The notes below the pieces were generated by a model. The model ran no database searches and was not told where the DNA came from. It saw only the letters and a list, made by a program, of their open reading frames with translations. Positions 1 to 11,883 of a stretch of DNA of 64,000 nucleotides are shown in pieces. How positions within the stretch are numbered: position 1 is the stretch's first letter; every line of letters starts with the position of its first letter. A program made the translations under genes and the position numbers. Source of the stretch: Maea johnstoni (lineage: Eukaryota > Annelida > Polychaeta > Spionida > Magelonidae); NCBI GenBank assembly GCA_963942565.1, contig OZ012684.1, positions 70,604,040 to 70,668,039 on the forward strand, read 5' to 3'.

Positions 1-322
1 AGCACCTAGATTGATTAAGAGGTGGTATCAATTAATGGAGTTTAAACGTTTTCTGATACAGATTTTATTTGAAAAAGGAAGCGAAACATTGAGCAGACTC
101 ATTCGTTCAGGTTTTCAGAAAATTTTCTGAGTCAAACTGTGATTGAAAATTTTCTCCTGTTGTACGTTTTGGGGCTTCTGTTGCACTCTGATGCGTCAAT
201 GCAACAGTTGGACATCCATGTTATTGTAATTTGTAATTTTTTTACAAAGGAGTATTTATCCAAAATATCTGGTGTTTGTCATTTTTCACTTTTGTGTTTT
301 GTATTGTGTTCGGTATAATAAA

Positions 323-452
323 ACAAATATGACATCCCTGTGTGGTGTACAACAGGAATAACTCCCCCTCGAGAGGATTGTCGCCTGAGGGTGACAATCC
401 TTTCTCGGGGGAGTTATTCCTGTTGTACACCACACAGGGATGTCATATTTGT
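323..452. repeat. 130-bp near-perfect palindrome (foldback MITE-like)
   Basis: Two arms of about 58 bp read as reverse complements, from ACAAATATGACATCCC on the left to GGGATGTCATATTTGT on the right, around a loop of about 10 bases near 385-394. The stem includes a CCCCCTCGAG / CTCGGGGG block. It lies just 3' of an RCC1 splice donor, inside an RCC1 intron. The 25 bases at 307-331, its left edge, recur in reverse complement at 55381-55405. Confidence 0.8.
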
Positions 453-470
453 ATATTGTCATCTACTTAC

Positions 471-3400
471 CTAACTGGTGATAATTATTTAAGCCCCATG
501 CGTATATATCCTTATCTTTGGTTTGGGCAAATGTGTGATATGAGCCGGCCCAGACATCTGTAAACTGGGCTCTCTTGCCATGCACTTTTTTGACGTTTAC
601 AACGGCTGGATTCAATAAAAATGCTGAAAATAGAAAGATAGAAGATATTCATACTAGATGAGTTCATTTTCCCAAGACAAGTTCAACAAGCTCCTTAAAA
701 ATTTAACCAAAAACAGTTTTACAAAAAACCGTACCATGTATATTATGAAACAGACAGCAATTTTGAAATAACTGTTTGTCATAAGTTGAAATTGTTGGTC
801 AACAAGACGAAAAGTTTTTGAAATCATCAAAATATCCCATTCTTACAATAATCAATAGTTCTTTATGTTAACAATTGTGTGACGTCTACTAAATTCATAT
901 CAACCCTCTGATTGCAAAATATTAAATTTAAATTCCCAATTTATCAAGAGATGATACACATACCACAAATCAAATTACACGCTGATAAAGGTTCAAGGCA
1001 TTACATGACAAGAAATTCTCCTCTTGGGCCTTCTGCTACTTTTGAAAAAATAATAATAAACGGTTTGTCAAGATCCCTGCCTGTCCCTGGTTGGTGATAA
1101 CTTGTACAGCTCAGTAAGATACTTACACACTCCTTTTCTACCTCCTCGCTGGGAGAAACACTCCGCCACACGACCCAACTGACCCTGCTCTGCACAACCT
1201 AAAGCAAGAGAAGAATACAATCACTGTTAGCAGTTGAATTTATTAACTATGAAGATCCAACCAGCAATTCCACATCAAATAATTTGTAAATGTTTTGATT
1301 AATTAAAAAGAGAAGTCATGTCCATGACGGTGGTGCTGCTAATGACAAGTTTGAAATTGTCTTATCAATCAATGATCAACGATAAATTAACATAAAATAT
1401 TTAGTGAATTTTCGATTATTTCAAAAGTTATTGTCAAAAGTAGCATTGGTCCTGACAACACTTCCCGCTAGTAAAGGAGACCTCCAGGTGCAGACGAGTT
1501 TAAATGGGGGAGGGAGGGTATAATGCAGCATGATAAGATGTATATAGGTTGAACTAACCTACATGTAAAAATTAGAGCTGCACTCACAGATAGGAGATCA
1601 ACTCAACACCATTTAGACTCTTGAGCCCACAGACACAGGGTTTTTAAACATAAATATTCCATATTCACCCCAGCAATCAAAAAGTAAATACTTACTGATG
1701 GCAATTTTTAATATTTACATGTATATTTCATTTAAAAATGAGCTGGCATGGTACTAAAGTCAGTACAACACTCATCAATGCCTGAATACATTGGGGTTTG
1801 TAATTGTAAAAAGACATGATAGCACGGTTCGACTTTCCCAGGCATATGCCCCTAGATTTTTCTGAGGGCTCAAAATTGTATGTATAATAACCAGACATCC
1901 TGTTTTTGACCATTTATTTTTATCAAGACCTTTTCGGTCCCCTAGCCTGAAAACTAAGTGTCAGATCCTAGACAGTGATAAGCAGTGATAAGTGCTGTTA
2001 GGTGTATTGAGTTAGGTTTGCGTAGACGAGTCAACCACACCAGCTCGTCAGGCGTGAGCCACTCAAGTTTGTGAGCAGTGAATGCATCTCTGGTAAAAAT
2101 GAACATGGTTCAAATATCATCTTTACCTGCAGTATAGATATCACCCTCATCTGTCAGACAAACAAGGTGGTCATTTCCTGATGTAATTTTTATCACTGTA
2201 AGATCTTTTAAAAACTCAATGGGCTTTGGTTCTCTTTCTCCTGAAGCTGTGAGACCTATGGACCCATTAGCATCCTAAATTAAAAAAGAAAAAGAATTAA
2301 AGAACCAGTCAAAACAACAGATGAGAGGAAAACACATTTTAGGTGGCGTCAAATTTACGTCATAAAACTATACTGATTTATTGTATATATTTGAGGAAGG
2401 TGCAGAAAGATTTAGTATAAAATAAGGATTAAGAATGTGAATATATATTACTATGATGTCACAAGTTCCAGACAAATTACATAAATTTGTATAATTTGAT
2501 TAAAGTTTCAAGAATTGACTAATTGTTTAATCTTTTTAAATATTGGTCATCGAAACACTTTTTTAAACACAAGATTGTTATAATGGGGTAAATATATGGC
2601 AAGCTAATTGACAAAGGTCCTCTCTATATGCTGGCAACAAAACATTAAGATATTTTCTGTAAATTATCTACTTACTCTGAATGTTCCCCATGCCAGAACC
2701 CTGCCGTTATCACACAGTGCAGCAGTATGACTGTCGCCAGCAGAGATCTGTACTATTTTACCATCTAGGGCCACCTTTCCAGGGTGTGTTTCTGAGCCCT
2801 CTTTAGACGTTACACGCCCCAACGCAAACTCATCATTGCAGCCGAATGTCCAAACCTTTAATAAAGTAAGAAAATCATTATCTTTTATAACATTTCATTT
2901 TGACCTTGACTCAGTATAGAACACCATATTTTGAAGCCCTTGTCTCAAACTGGTCTATATAATAAAATCAGGAAAATTGCGTAGGTCTTAGGTTCATAAG
3001 ACTTTGCACTAACTGTACTCGGTCAATTTATGGTATGCAGGGTATTAGCCAGGATTTAGAAACTGGGTTTCCAAAATTGGTTATTGTACAAATTATTCGT
3101 TTTGGGGTGTCCTATTTTGCAAGGAAACCACATTCAGGTGACTATCAGTTTTATGTATCCACTAGCTGAGAATAGGCATGTCCTTATACAGTGTCATGGT
3201 AATTACATTTAATTGAAAATAATCAATCATTTGCTTGAAATTGATTTTTTCAAATTCTGCACAAAAAAGTTGGGTGCCCTGATGTGATAACTATGTTTTT
3301 CGGATTTAGTGTCCTTTTGATGCCTCGCTTGCAAAGACCCTGATGGTATGTAAAGTGGACTTACCTCACCATTTGCTGTCAGACACGCTGTGTGCATTCC

Positions 3401-4747
3401 ACCGGCTACAACCTGTATAATATCCTTCCCGACTACCTCAACAAATCCTGGCTTTGACTTCTCAAGAATGTTTTCTCCCAGTCCAAGCTGACCCACATCA
3501 CCCTCTCCCAAAGCTAACACCAATCCTTGTGCCGAGAAATAGCTGGTGTGAGTTACTGAAAATAAGGGACAAAACACAAATTAGGAAATACATGGCATAA
3601 TCAATATGCAAGAATTGATTACTTAATAGTTATTGGGCAATGCTAGAGGTAATAACTACCTTTAGATGACATACACAATTTCTTGATTTCTAATAACTAA
3701 AGTGTTGATGTTAACTAGATCATCTAGCCCCTTCGGGCTATTGACAAGTAGAACTTACTAGCCCTGACCTTAAATAACTAGCCCGGGCTAGCCTAAATGT
3801 TCAGCCCAGCTTCTCATCAAAAGCTAATGGTTATTTTTCCAACCATTGGCATCCAATGCATAAAAGTGCACCTTTAGTTAAAGTAAACCTGACGTGCACC
3901 AATTTTAATGCCTGGCTTTGAATTCATGCTAGATTTATCAGAACTAACACTAGACTTATTCTAGTGAGGGAAATGAGGAATGCTTTTTAACCAAAGTGGC
4001 AATTTCTGAACTAGTCCATTTCTTTGACTGCCTTTTGGCAGAAGTCATGGTTTTCTACACATGTATGTACACATCTCAATATCATATAATATTGAGGATT
4101 CCTGATTCTACCAATCAATCCCTTTTCCAATTAACCATTCTGACATAAGAAGATAGTATAGCAAGGTGCAACATAGGTTCCAAAACATGACTTGCCAAGC
4201 AGGGCAAGATGCCCCTAAAGTTTACTTGCCATACCGGCACTTTTACTGCCACTCTGTTAAACAAAGGTGAGTTACATTGCGAGGACTCTGCCAAAAACAT
4301 TACTTGCCCGATTGCTGTTTTTGCCAAATTCACTTGCAACAGGGCCAGTGGTTATGTTGCACGCTGTATAGGGTCAAGAAGTTGGAAGGCAAAATCTTTT
4401 CTCCGTGTTAGTGATAGGATAAAGAATGAGCAGGTCAAGAGGTGTCATAAAATGTAGGTATTAAAGTATGTTCTGAATGGGAGTATTATTCGTCCAACTT
4501 GGATGCAGACATTTCACACTTTTCCAACCATACCACTATGTATCCCAAGGATATGTGGACACTCACTTTGCCGACCAAATTTTTGTCATTAGCACTTTAA
4601 AAACATACCTTTTTGCTTTTTTGACTTTGGTTCCTCAGCTTTCTTGCTGGCTGCTGACGGTCGTCCACGCTTTCGAGGGGTACTTGTGTTGCTACTGCTA
4701 CCACTGCCAGAAGCAGGAGTACTCTTTTTAGCTCTAGCACCAGGCAT
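471..4747 (-). CDS. RCC1: RCC1, Ran guanine-nucleotide exchange factor (partial; 3' end beyond window)
   Basis: Six coding exons on the minus strand: 4609-4747, 3365-3555, 2676-2855, 2127-2274, 1127-1198 and 471-623. All have GT/AG borders and their phases join, giving 294 residues; the rest of the propeller lies beyond base 1. The N terminus (about 47 residues) is basic, with PRKRGRP and KSKKQK suited to nuclear import and DNA contact. RCC1 repeats follow, with [35 protein letters not shown] and SGNDHLVCL. The Asp of GNDH (residue 205) matches human Asp182, needed for Ran exchange. The family makes Ran-GTP on chromatin. After Met the protein begins PGA, so the X-Pro-Lys N-methylation motif of vertebrate RCC1 is absent. 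An AG acceptor at 4756-4757, eight bases upstream of the ATG, shows the 5' UTR is spliced; a likely leader exon ends at 7183. Identification by recalled similarity to human RCC1 is strong. Confidence 0.93.
1573..2092. mobile_element. hAT-like MITE, longer copy
   Basis: Starts TAGAGCTGCACTCAC and ends in a decayed inverted copy. An exact 8-bp direct repeat, GTAAAAAT, flanks it at 1565-1572 and 2093-2100. Internal sequence matches the MITE at 5873-6281 (GGAGATCAACTCA, GTCAGTACAACACTCA), plus about 120 extra bases near 1830-1960. There is no coding capacity. It lies in the RCC1 intron between coding exons 4 and 5. Confidence 0.8.
3655..3830. repeat. Dispersed 'CTAGCCCTGA' repeat fragment
   Basis: Multiple short modules (CTAGCCCCTTCGGGCTA, CTAGCCCTGACC, CTAGCCCGGGCTAG) and a terminal TTCAGCCC. 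The same modules occur at 37110-37464, and a weaker set near 49757. It lies in the RCC1 first coding intron. No coding potential. Confidence 0.5.
4162..4366. mobile_element. 205-bp MITE, copy A (GTGCAACATA ends)
   Basis: Terminal inverted repeats CAAGGTGCAACATA and TATGTTGCACGCTG. The 5-bp direct repeat TATAG flanks it at 4157-4161 and 4367-4371. Its interior (ACTCTGTTAAACAAAGGTGAG, cut here to AAACAAAGGTGAG) recurs in copy B at 34953-35189. Non-coding; it sits in the first RCC1 coding intron. Confidence 0.75.
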
Positions 4748-4758
4748 TTTTATTTCTG

Positions 4759-5872
4759 AAATGTCAATGATGAAATGTTGTTTATTAGAAAAGAAACAAA
4801 TTACTATTACAGTTTACTCTGTTGTGTTTTATTGACAGAATTGCCAAAAATCACATCCAGGTAAGACAATGTGAACAACTCTACATAATTGTTCACATTT
4901 TGCACCATCTGAGGGGTTCAAATCTTGTAGGGTTCTATTTCTTTCTAGTTAAAGCTCGACCCAGTGTGGAGGGGTTCTCACACTGTGTTGAGACAGATAC
5001 CTGTAGTCATACAGAAAAATCAAGATTATTCTCAGCTTCATTTGCAATCCAAATGTCTTTTTTATGTGTCTGTTTTGACTGCTAATGAAAGTTGCTTTTG
5101 TAAGGATTCTAATGATTCCAATTATGCTCAGACAATAAAAATTTACACATTTTTGAACAAACACTCTAAGAAAACCTACTCTGAAAATACTTAAAGAATG
5201 TGAAGTTGTTATCAATGCCACAAATTAATTGTATATATCTATATTTAGTGTATGGCTTTGCCAATTTATGTCCAACCCCAACATACAAACTGGTAACAAA
5301 TAATTAATCTTTGTGGAAATGCAGATGTTTAGGTAGTTCAATATTATTGAACCTTACTATATGCAGTGATAAAAACTAACACTAGCCAATCAGAGTTTCT
5401 TTCAAATTGGGCGAGTTAGAGTCGAAATATGCTCGCCCATAGGGCGAGTGAATAATTCCCTACCCCTCAATATAAAAATTCCCACCCCCAACCCTTTGTT
5501 TTGAAAAATAACAAGGAAATTAACTAAGAACAAATGCTCACATGTCGTCATCTTGTTTACATTCCAGCCATTTGCAACAGGTCAGGCTTTGCCTAACCTG
5601 GACTAGTAAGTTCAAAAATTAAGTAGCCCAGTCTTTATGACTGTATATGCAACAATAGCTTATTGTGGATGTTCTATGCTGCACATGTAAGGTTCAATGC
5701 CATCCTCTAATTTAATGCTAGCAGAGGTGGTTTAGCATAAAACCCATAAACGGAAGCAATATTAGGATTCTTTGTCCTGAAAGTGTCATAAATTTCCCTA
5801 TTATAGGCCTTCTTCCAGCAAATATTCTGGATATTTCATAATAGAATACATACTATTTAAGTTAGAGCTGCA
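4759..5872. other. RCC1 5' intron/intergenic stretch, no gene seen
   Basis: Short open frames here have no recognisable domains and fall in AT-rich, repeat-like DNA. A small inverted motif, TCGCCCATAGGGCGA, lies near 5432-5446. If the leader exon at 7183 is real, this stretch is the first RCC1 intron. Confidence 0.4.
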
Positions 5873-6281
5873 CTCACGGGGGGAGATCAACTCATGAGCT
5901 CACCACCCGTTTGACTCGTTAGCTCACGGACGTTCCAATTTTCCAAAGAAATACTTATTTTCCAGCCCAGCTATTAAGAAATAAATATTTGTTGGCGGAG
6001 ATTTATTAATATTGCCATGTTTATTTAATTTCAAAACGTTCTGACAAGGTACAAAAGTCAGTTTAACACTCAACACTGCTTGAATGTATACATTGGACAT
6101 TGTAAAGAAGACATGACAGCGATAAGCAGTTATGTGTGTTAATAATGTGTGTTAGGTGCTCTGTTTTACTTTGGTGTTCCCAACATAGACAAGCTCACGA
6201 TTTGAACATTTCAGCTCGAGCTCGGCGAGTTTGCCCCAGGGCTCGAGCCACTCGAGTTTGTGAGTGGTGAGTGCAGCTCTA
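5873..6281. mobile_element. hAT-like MITE, shorter copy
   Basis: Terminal inverted repeats TAGAGCTGCACTCAC and GTGAGTGCAGCTCTA are perfect over 15 bp. They are flanked by the exact 8-bp duplication ATTTAAGT (5865-5872 and 6282-6289). The TAGAG start and 8-bp duplication are hAT traits. 409 bp, non-coding; same family as 1573-2092 but better preserved. Confidence 0.87.
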
Positions 6282-6289
6282 ATTTAAGT

Positions 6290-7180
6290 TAATAATATTT
6301 ATACTTGTTGCATTTGCGCTAATCCAAATTAAATCTGTTCTGTAAATAATTTGTGGTTCTACAAAGCCAATATGGCGAACATTTAAAACTTGTCCAACTC
6401 GACTGTCGGCTGGAGCAGAAAAGAGTCTGATAAAGTCCAATTAAACAGCGCTGACTTTTATTTATGACGGCATTACATAAAACTAGCCGTCACTGATTGA
6501 TGAGGAAAAATATGTTTCCCAGCCGTTTGTATGTGCCCAGACTATAGCAAAATGCTTCCGCTCAAAATCTCAGTGGAACAGTGCTAACATGATTTATAAG
6601 AGATGAAACTAAACCCTACCGTCCAATAGGAAAACAAACGGGAAAATAGGTAGGGTTTATGTCTGAACTAATGTTTAGGGTAATGTCTAATGAGAGCTGT
6701 CACTTAACTAATCAACTCTCTGTCATAAACAAACATTTCAAGCTTAAAATCAATTAACTTTTTAAATACTTGTGTATAAATATACAATCTACATGTACTT
6801 TAAATAACTTAATAAAACGTCTTGACTCAATAACCGTCTACAGAAATCGGATATCAGTTTGATGACCAGTAACTAATGGCGGGACAAAAAGTTCATAATG
6901 TCGTGTTACGACAGCTGAACAATAGCTGTTCTTGTGCGGCCACGAACGGTTCCATTTAAATGTCCCGCTTGTGCGTGGGAAAGACCAGACAGTTCATTTC
7001 AAAACTCAAATCACAAGAGAAATGTCAGTTAATGAGTGGCTTCCACTCAATTTGGAGATGATTTAAGGATTGAGGATTAACACACAATATGTGATTAAAT
7101 CATTCAAAAAGTAGGGTCACGTTAATTCACTGAGTGTTTGATTTTAGATCTTTAAATGTCACGAGAAAGTACTTCGACTT
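6290..7180. other. Upstream of RCC1, nothing coding seen
   Basis: No conserved open frame on either strand and no clear transposon ends. If the RCC1 leader exon proposed at 7183 is real, this is intron. Confidence 0.4.
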
Positions 7181-7182
7181 AC

Positions 7183-7520
7183 TTTTCAGTCTGAACCCAC
7201 GTTGTAAATTGCCGGTGTTTCTATTACCCAAATGCGCATGTGCGAATCTTTTCTTCCGGTTTACCCTAATTTATACTGTCCTGAAATGATTATTGACCAA
7301 GTTCCTCAATAAGTCTTAGATACATAAACACCCTTTTATTGATGCAATACACTCTGATATACCTTTCTACATTGTAAAAAAAGAAAGAGGTTGCCTAAAA
7401 AATTGTATGATGCTCTAAGATAAAGTAGGTCAATGTGGTACCCCAAGCATCAGGGTAGCATATCCGCCATTTGTAAACGGATAGGGCACGCACTTGCCAA
7501 CGACACATCCAAAATCAACG
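7183..7520. promoter_or_regulatory. Probable shared (bidirectional) promoter of RCC1 and SF3B5
   Basis: A minus-strand splice donor (CTGAAAA|GTAAGTCG) ends a possible non-coding RCC1 leader exon at 7183, matching the 5'-UTR acceptor at 4756-4757. Between it and the SF3B5 ATG at 7521 lie an NRF1-like site TGCGCATGTGCG (7233-7244) and an ETS-like site CTTCCGGT (7253-7260). Both are typical of housekeeping promoters. The head-to-head arrangement within about 340 bp suggests one promoter serving both genes. The motifs are seen; the function is inferred. Confidence 0.45.
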
Positions 7521-7778
7521 ATGGGGGACCGCTACAACATTCACAGTCAGCTTGAACATCTTCAATCTAAATATATAGGAACAGGCCATGCCGATACAAA
7601 TAAGTGGGAATGGCTCACAAACCAACACAGAGACAGTTATGCATCATACATGGGCCATTCCGACATGCTGAACTATTTTTCCCTGGTGGAAAATGAAGCC
7701 AAAGCAAGAGTGCGTTTCAATCTCATGGAGAAAATGCTGCAGCCTTGTGGCCCACCACCAGAGAGGCCAGAAGATTAA
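7521..7778 (+). CDS. SF3B5: SF3B5 (SF3b10), splicing factor 3B subunit 5
   Basis: A single-exon frame of 85 residues, close to the 86 of human SF3B5 and alignable almost end to end. Hallmark segments are DRYNIHSQLEHLQSKYIGTG, WEWLTNQHRDSYASYMGH and RVRFNLMEKMLQPCGPP. The protein is a small helical subunit of the U2 snRNP SF3b complex, packing against SF3B1 and SF3B3 in branch-point recognition in the nucleus. I chose the ATG at 7521 because homology starts there; upstream in-frame codons lack an ATG and any similarity. The lack of introns fits this gene in other animals. It is divergently paired with RCC1. A polyadenylation signal lies at 8442-8447. No lesion seen. Confidence 0.97.
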   Translation: MGDRYNIHSQLEHLQSKYIGTGHADTNKWEWLTNQHRDSYASYMGHSDMLNYFSLVENEAKARVRFNLMEKMLQPCGPPPERPED

Positions 7779-8441
7779 CGACTCTTGGGCTAATAGCCAT
7801 ACTTAATGACAATTAAATACTGCAGAATCCATATCGATCATTCGAAAATCCTTCCTTGAACATTTTACACAGAGTGCAAATCTGGAACAATGGAACCTAT
7901 CATTTACATCCCCTACACATTTTAACTTCCTAACTACGAATAGGGTGGCTTTCAGCTGCCTCTCTTAAAAGAACAAGATGATGCCTAGAAGTTACCTACC
8001 TGGAAGACGCATTGTAAATGAAACTGTCAGACTCGGGAGGTGTGAAGTCATTTATCGACTAACATTTGATTGGATGCAAACAAGCTTCACACAATAACAC
8101 TCAACAACTCAACATCTGGGATTGCAAGTTATGGGTTGTCAAAACAATTCTTGATTGTCATGGCAACATAAGGACTGCCACATCTCATGTTATTTTGGAT
8201 CACTAAGTGGTTACAATTACAATTGACACTCAAAGTGATTGTCACACACTAGCAGATATTGAAAACCCCTTCAATTGAGTGATGTTTGGTACTGGAGTTG
8301 ATCTGCATTGCATCTTACGGAGAAGGAGAAATTACGAATGCACCAAATATTTTGATGACTTTAGACATTATTGAATTTTAGCAGTCAGTGGATAAGTTGA
8401 AGAACTTGAAGTTCTGCTGCTGATACTTGATCATTTATGTC

Positions 8442-8447
8442 AATAAA
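8442..8447 (+). terminator. Polyadenylation signal of SF3B5
   Basis: AATAAA about 660 bases past the SF3B5 stop, with T- and GT-containing sequence soon after. The bases between hold no open frame of note and are read as the 3' UTR. Confidence 0.55.
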
Positions 8448-8710
8448 GAAGTTCCTTCACATGTGCTAATTGGCTATTGTTTTACCTCACTTCTTCCTGT
8501 AATCTCAATTTGCTAATATATTTCTATAGTAGAATGAAATATAACATAGTGAACAATCTATATAAGGCAATGGCATAAGTTCCTTGACATTTACTTGGTA
8601 CATAGCAAAGAACCACTGATCCCTAATCAGTTAAATTTTTGAAATGAAGTGTGCATCTGAAGACAACATTTTAACTTGAAATATTGATAGAAAAGAAGGG
8701 TGTTGTAGGC

Positions 8711-9021
8711 ATGGTCTTAGCCAGCAGGGCGTCTGGGTGTCTTTTTGGACGCCCAAACACTAGAAAAGCACCCCTCAGGACACCCAAAGTTTTTAGTGAG
8801 GAATTTCTTAAAATGTCAGTCTCAAGCATGTTTGAATTTTGTCATCTCCATATGATTCCAATGAGATTGTATAAGGATATCATGCCTTATTTTGATAAAT
8901 TAATACATATTTATGGTTAAAATCTGAGTATATTGTAGTCTCCCTTAAAAATTTGGACGCCCAAAAATTCTACAATTGCCAATTTTGGGCACCCAGTTTC
9001 TAAATCCTGACTAAGACCATG
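8711..9021. mobile_element. Dispersed MITE, CATGGTCTTAG ends
   Basis: Inverted ends CATGGTCTTAGCCAG and CTGACTAAGACCATG, with inner halves TTTGGACGCCC and GGGCACCCAG also repeated in inverse. Partial relatives lie near 3040-3080, 11501-11575, 11695-11740, 25840-25875, 26000-26020 and 26440-26500. The one short open frame is explained by the repeat. Confidence 0.6.
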
Positions 9022-9412
9022 TAGTCCATGAGCTGACGTTCGAAACCCTCCCCCCCCCCTGGGGAATTTCGGAGACCTATTTTTCCAAAAACCTTATACC
9101 CTCAGCTGTTCAGATCAGCTTGTCTGCACTTATATCGCGGGTGCGTTTGCCCTGGAGGGCCAATTGAAGTTCGGTACCTCCCTCATTTTAGGGGTGGGGG
9201 TGACATTTTCTAAGTGGGGCTGGTATGGACACTTGCAATACTCTGGGATACTCCAAATTTGTTGTGCTGGTCAAGTGATCAACAGGGACAATTACCAAAT
9301 ACCTTTCAGAAGCACCGTATTACTATCCTAGGAAAAAAAATAAAAAATCGTCTCAAAAAATGCCATTTTTTTGTAGTTTTTTTGAGAATTTTCACAAACT
9401 TTACGTTTTTAG

Positions 9413-9826
9413 TAGGGCTGGGCTCGATAAGCGTGGCATCGAGTGATCGACAAAGTCGTACGATCGATGTTCACCATGAGAGGACATCGATTGCCGAACT
9501 CGATACGGCCCCCCCCCTACCTCCATTGTTTTTCCTACCCCCAAAACACAAAATAACCTACCATATTCTTTAAAATGACAGCGGCGCTGAGGCGGCGATA
9601 GCCGGCCGCCATTGAAACTGTACCACGATAGATACTATCGCGCGCAGTAGTACTTGGAAAAGTGTGGAGAGGGCCACGCAATGTATTTTACATGGTGCTG
9701 GTCTGGCCCCCACCACACTTTTCCAAGCACTACCGCGCGCAACAGAATCGAATCGTGAAAATCGACATCGAGAAAAATTAGGCAATTAATCGGATCGCAA
9801 AAAAATGGCTGATGAGCACAGCCCTA
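9413..9826. mobile_element. hAT-like MITE (TAGGGCTG ends)
   Basis: Ends TAGGGCTGGGCTCG and GAGCACAGCCCTA. An exact 8-bp duplication, GTTTTTAG, lies at 9405-9412 and 9827-9834. The interior carries a further inverted pair (CGCGCGCAGTAGTACTTGG against CCAAGCACTACCGCGCG), giving a long hairpin around 9640-9745. 414 bp, non-coding. A different family from the TAGAGCTG elements. Confidence 0.87.
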
Positions 9827-9834
9827 GTTTTTAG

Positions 9835-11300
9835 TAGTCAAATGAGTACAAAACCACCCCATATTATATACCTAAATTACAAGCAACCTCTTATCTGCTT
9901 AATAAAACAAAAATGAGCTCCATTGGTTGTTTGAGCGTGATTTTACAGGACTTTCTTTTCCCCTACCCCTATGTTGAAAAAATAACCGAAAAATAGCATA
10001 AAATGCTAAAAAATATTTTTAAAAATCCAAGATGTTCCATTAACACATGTTTGGTACTGGAAATAGTTTGAACATGACAAAGACTGATTGGGCTGAAAAA
10101 AATGGATTGCCCAGTTGCCCGGGACAACCAAATTTTACCAAAATTTGCTAAAAATCCAGTTTTAGGCTAGAAATCAGAGTTTGAATAACAATAGGACTAC
10201 TGAAAAGGTATTTAAATCTATTATGTGAGACTGTAGGTGTTTTACAATTGAAAATAGTCATAGCTGGATACATATCAATTGTTTTATTTCAGTTCAACCA
10301 TATTTAGAAGGTAATCTAGAAGGCCAAAGGTCTCAAAATGTAGTTTTACTACAATATTTGTAGTAAGTCAATGCCAGTGTGTGGTTTTAACAGGGTCGGA
10401 AGATCAGGATAGACTGCTGTTGGGTCTTAACCTACTGGAGCTTATCAACCTGGTAGCCCAGTTGCCTGGGACTATTGAATTTTACCAAAATCTGCTTTAA
10501 ATCTAAATTATAGTGTCAGAAGTCAAGTAATTTTGAGAAAGTGACCCTATGTGCAATATCAGACCTCTTTTGTGACATGATGCTGTTTTCCTGTTGTTTG
10601 CATTCTTCATGTTTAATGATTTTGACCACTGGACATATGTGAGGGAGCCCCATCCATTATCAGAAGGAAAGCATAGGACATTTCTGTGCCCCATAGGACA
10701 GTTTTATGCCATAAATCGTACCTGTAACTCACAAAGACCAACACACATTATTGACAGGGAACATTCAAACCATTATACCTGATTATCAAACACACCCAGA
10801 AGTTCCTCCAACATGCCATTTGATAATGGGCACAAAAATGGACACCTGTATCCCCTGCTCCCCCTCCTATACTAGCTATTTGTGGTGAACAAACAGCCTT
10901 TATGTTGGCATGAAGCATTCAAACTACATTGTCTGAATATCAAGCTGTATCAGAAATAGACCTCAACACATATCCTATCCCTTCTCTGTTTTCCTCAACC
11001 CTGAGAGGTGTGATACCTGTATATATTCCAATCTACTACCAACAGTCCTTAAAAACTGGGTACATGTACCTCAAGAGTCATTCAAACCATTATCCAAATC
11101 CCTTATCAGCTGGGTACCTTTAGCTCATCTCAGCCATTGAGTGGAACCCTTAAAAGTAAGTGTCATTAGCTCATCCCTGCTATACCTGATAGTAATACCT
11201 GATAGGTTTTCAGGTAACAAGCCTATTAAGTTTGAGGGTATAAGGTAGAATGGTATACAACTACAAAGCCTATTGTTGTATAGGGTAGTAGCAAGGATAA
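9835..11300. other. Repeat-derived stretch, no gene
   Basis: A module with GCCCAGTTGCC and GAATTTTACCAAAAT occurs at about 10108-10170 and again at 10455-10500. The region near 10790-11250 is built of short related phrases (TACCTGATA, GGGTACC, TTCAAACCATTAT). No conserved open frame. Confidence 0.4.
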
Positions 11301-11500
11301 NNNNNNNNNNNNNNNNNNNNNNNNNNNNNNNNNNNNNNNNNNNNNNNNNNNNNNNNNNNNNNNNNNNNNNNNNNNNNNNNNNNNNNNNNNNNNNNNNNNN
11401 NNNNNNNNNNNNNNNNNNNNNNNNNNNNNNNNNNNNNNNNNNNNNNNNNNNNNNNNNNNNNNNNNNNNNNNNNNNNNNNNNNNNNNNNNNNNNNNNNNNN
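11301..11500. other. Assembly gap (200 N)
   Basis: Exactly 200 undetermined bases, so its true length is probably unknown. It borders a CTTAGCCAGGAT-family repeat and a tandem array, which explains the failed assembly. Open frames crossing it are meaningless. Confidence 1.
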
Positions 11501-11883
11501 TTTGGGCACCCAGTTTGTAAATCCTGACTAAGACACTGGTTGTGGGCATGGTCTTTGCCAGGATTATGAAAATGAGTGCTCAAAATTGGTAATTGCGAAA
11601 TGTTTTGGCTGTAATGTTTTAAAGGCTAGTTAATATTTTTGGATAATCATCTACTTGTATTTACAAATTGAAAAAGTGTAATCCTCATGCACTCAGGGTC
11701 TTAGCCAGGATTTCAAAAATGCCTGTCCGAAACAGCAATTAAAACAAGATAGACGCCAGTGGCGTCAAGAGGTTGATTCCTTGTATGTCTTTTTGTAGTT
11801 AATCATTTGCAATTTTTTGTTTTTTTAATATTTTGCTATTTTGAAATTTTTCTGATTTTTGTGTTTTTTCGTTAGTGGTTACA

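Noticed and set aside
8684-8920. 78-codon frame after SF3B5
   Set aside because: Falls within the CTTAGCCAGGAT-type MITE; the N-terminal part is its terminal repeat.
11125-11583. Frames of 79-152 codons around the N block
   Set aside because: They only exist because N codons were read through the assembly gap.
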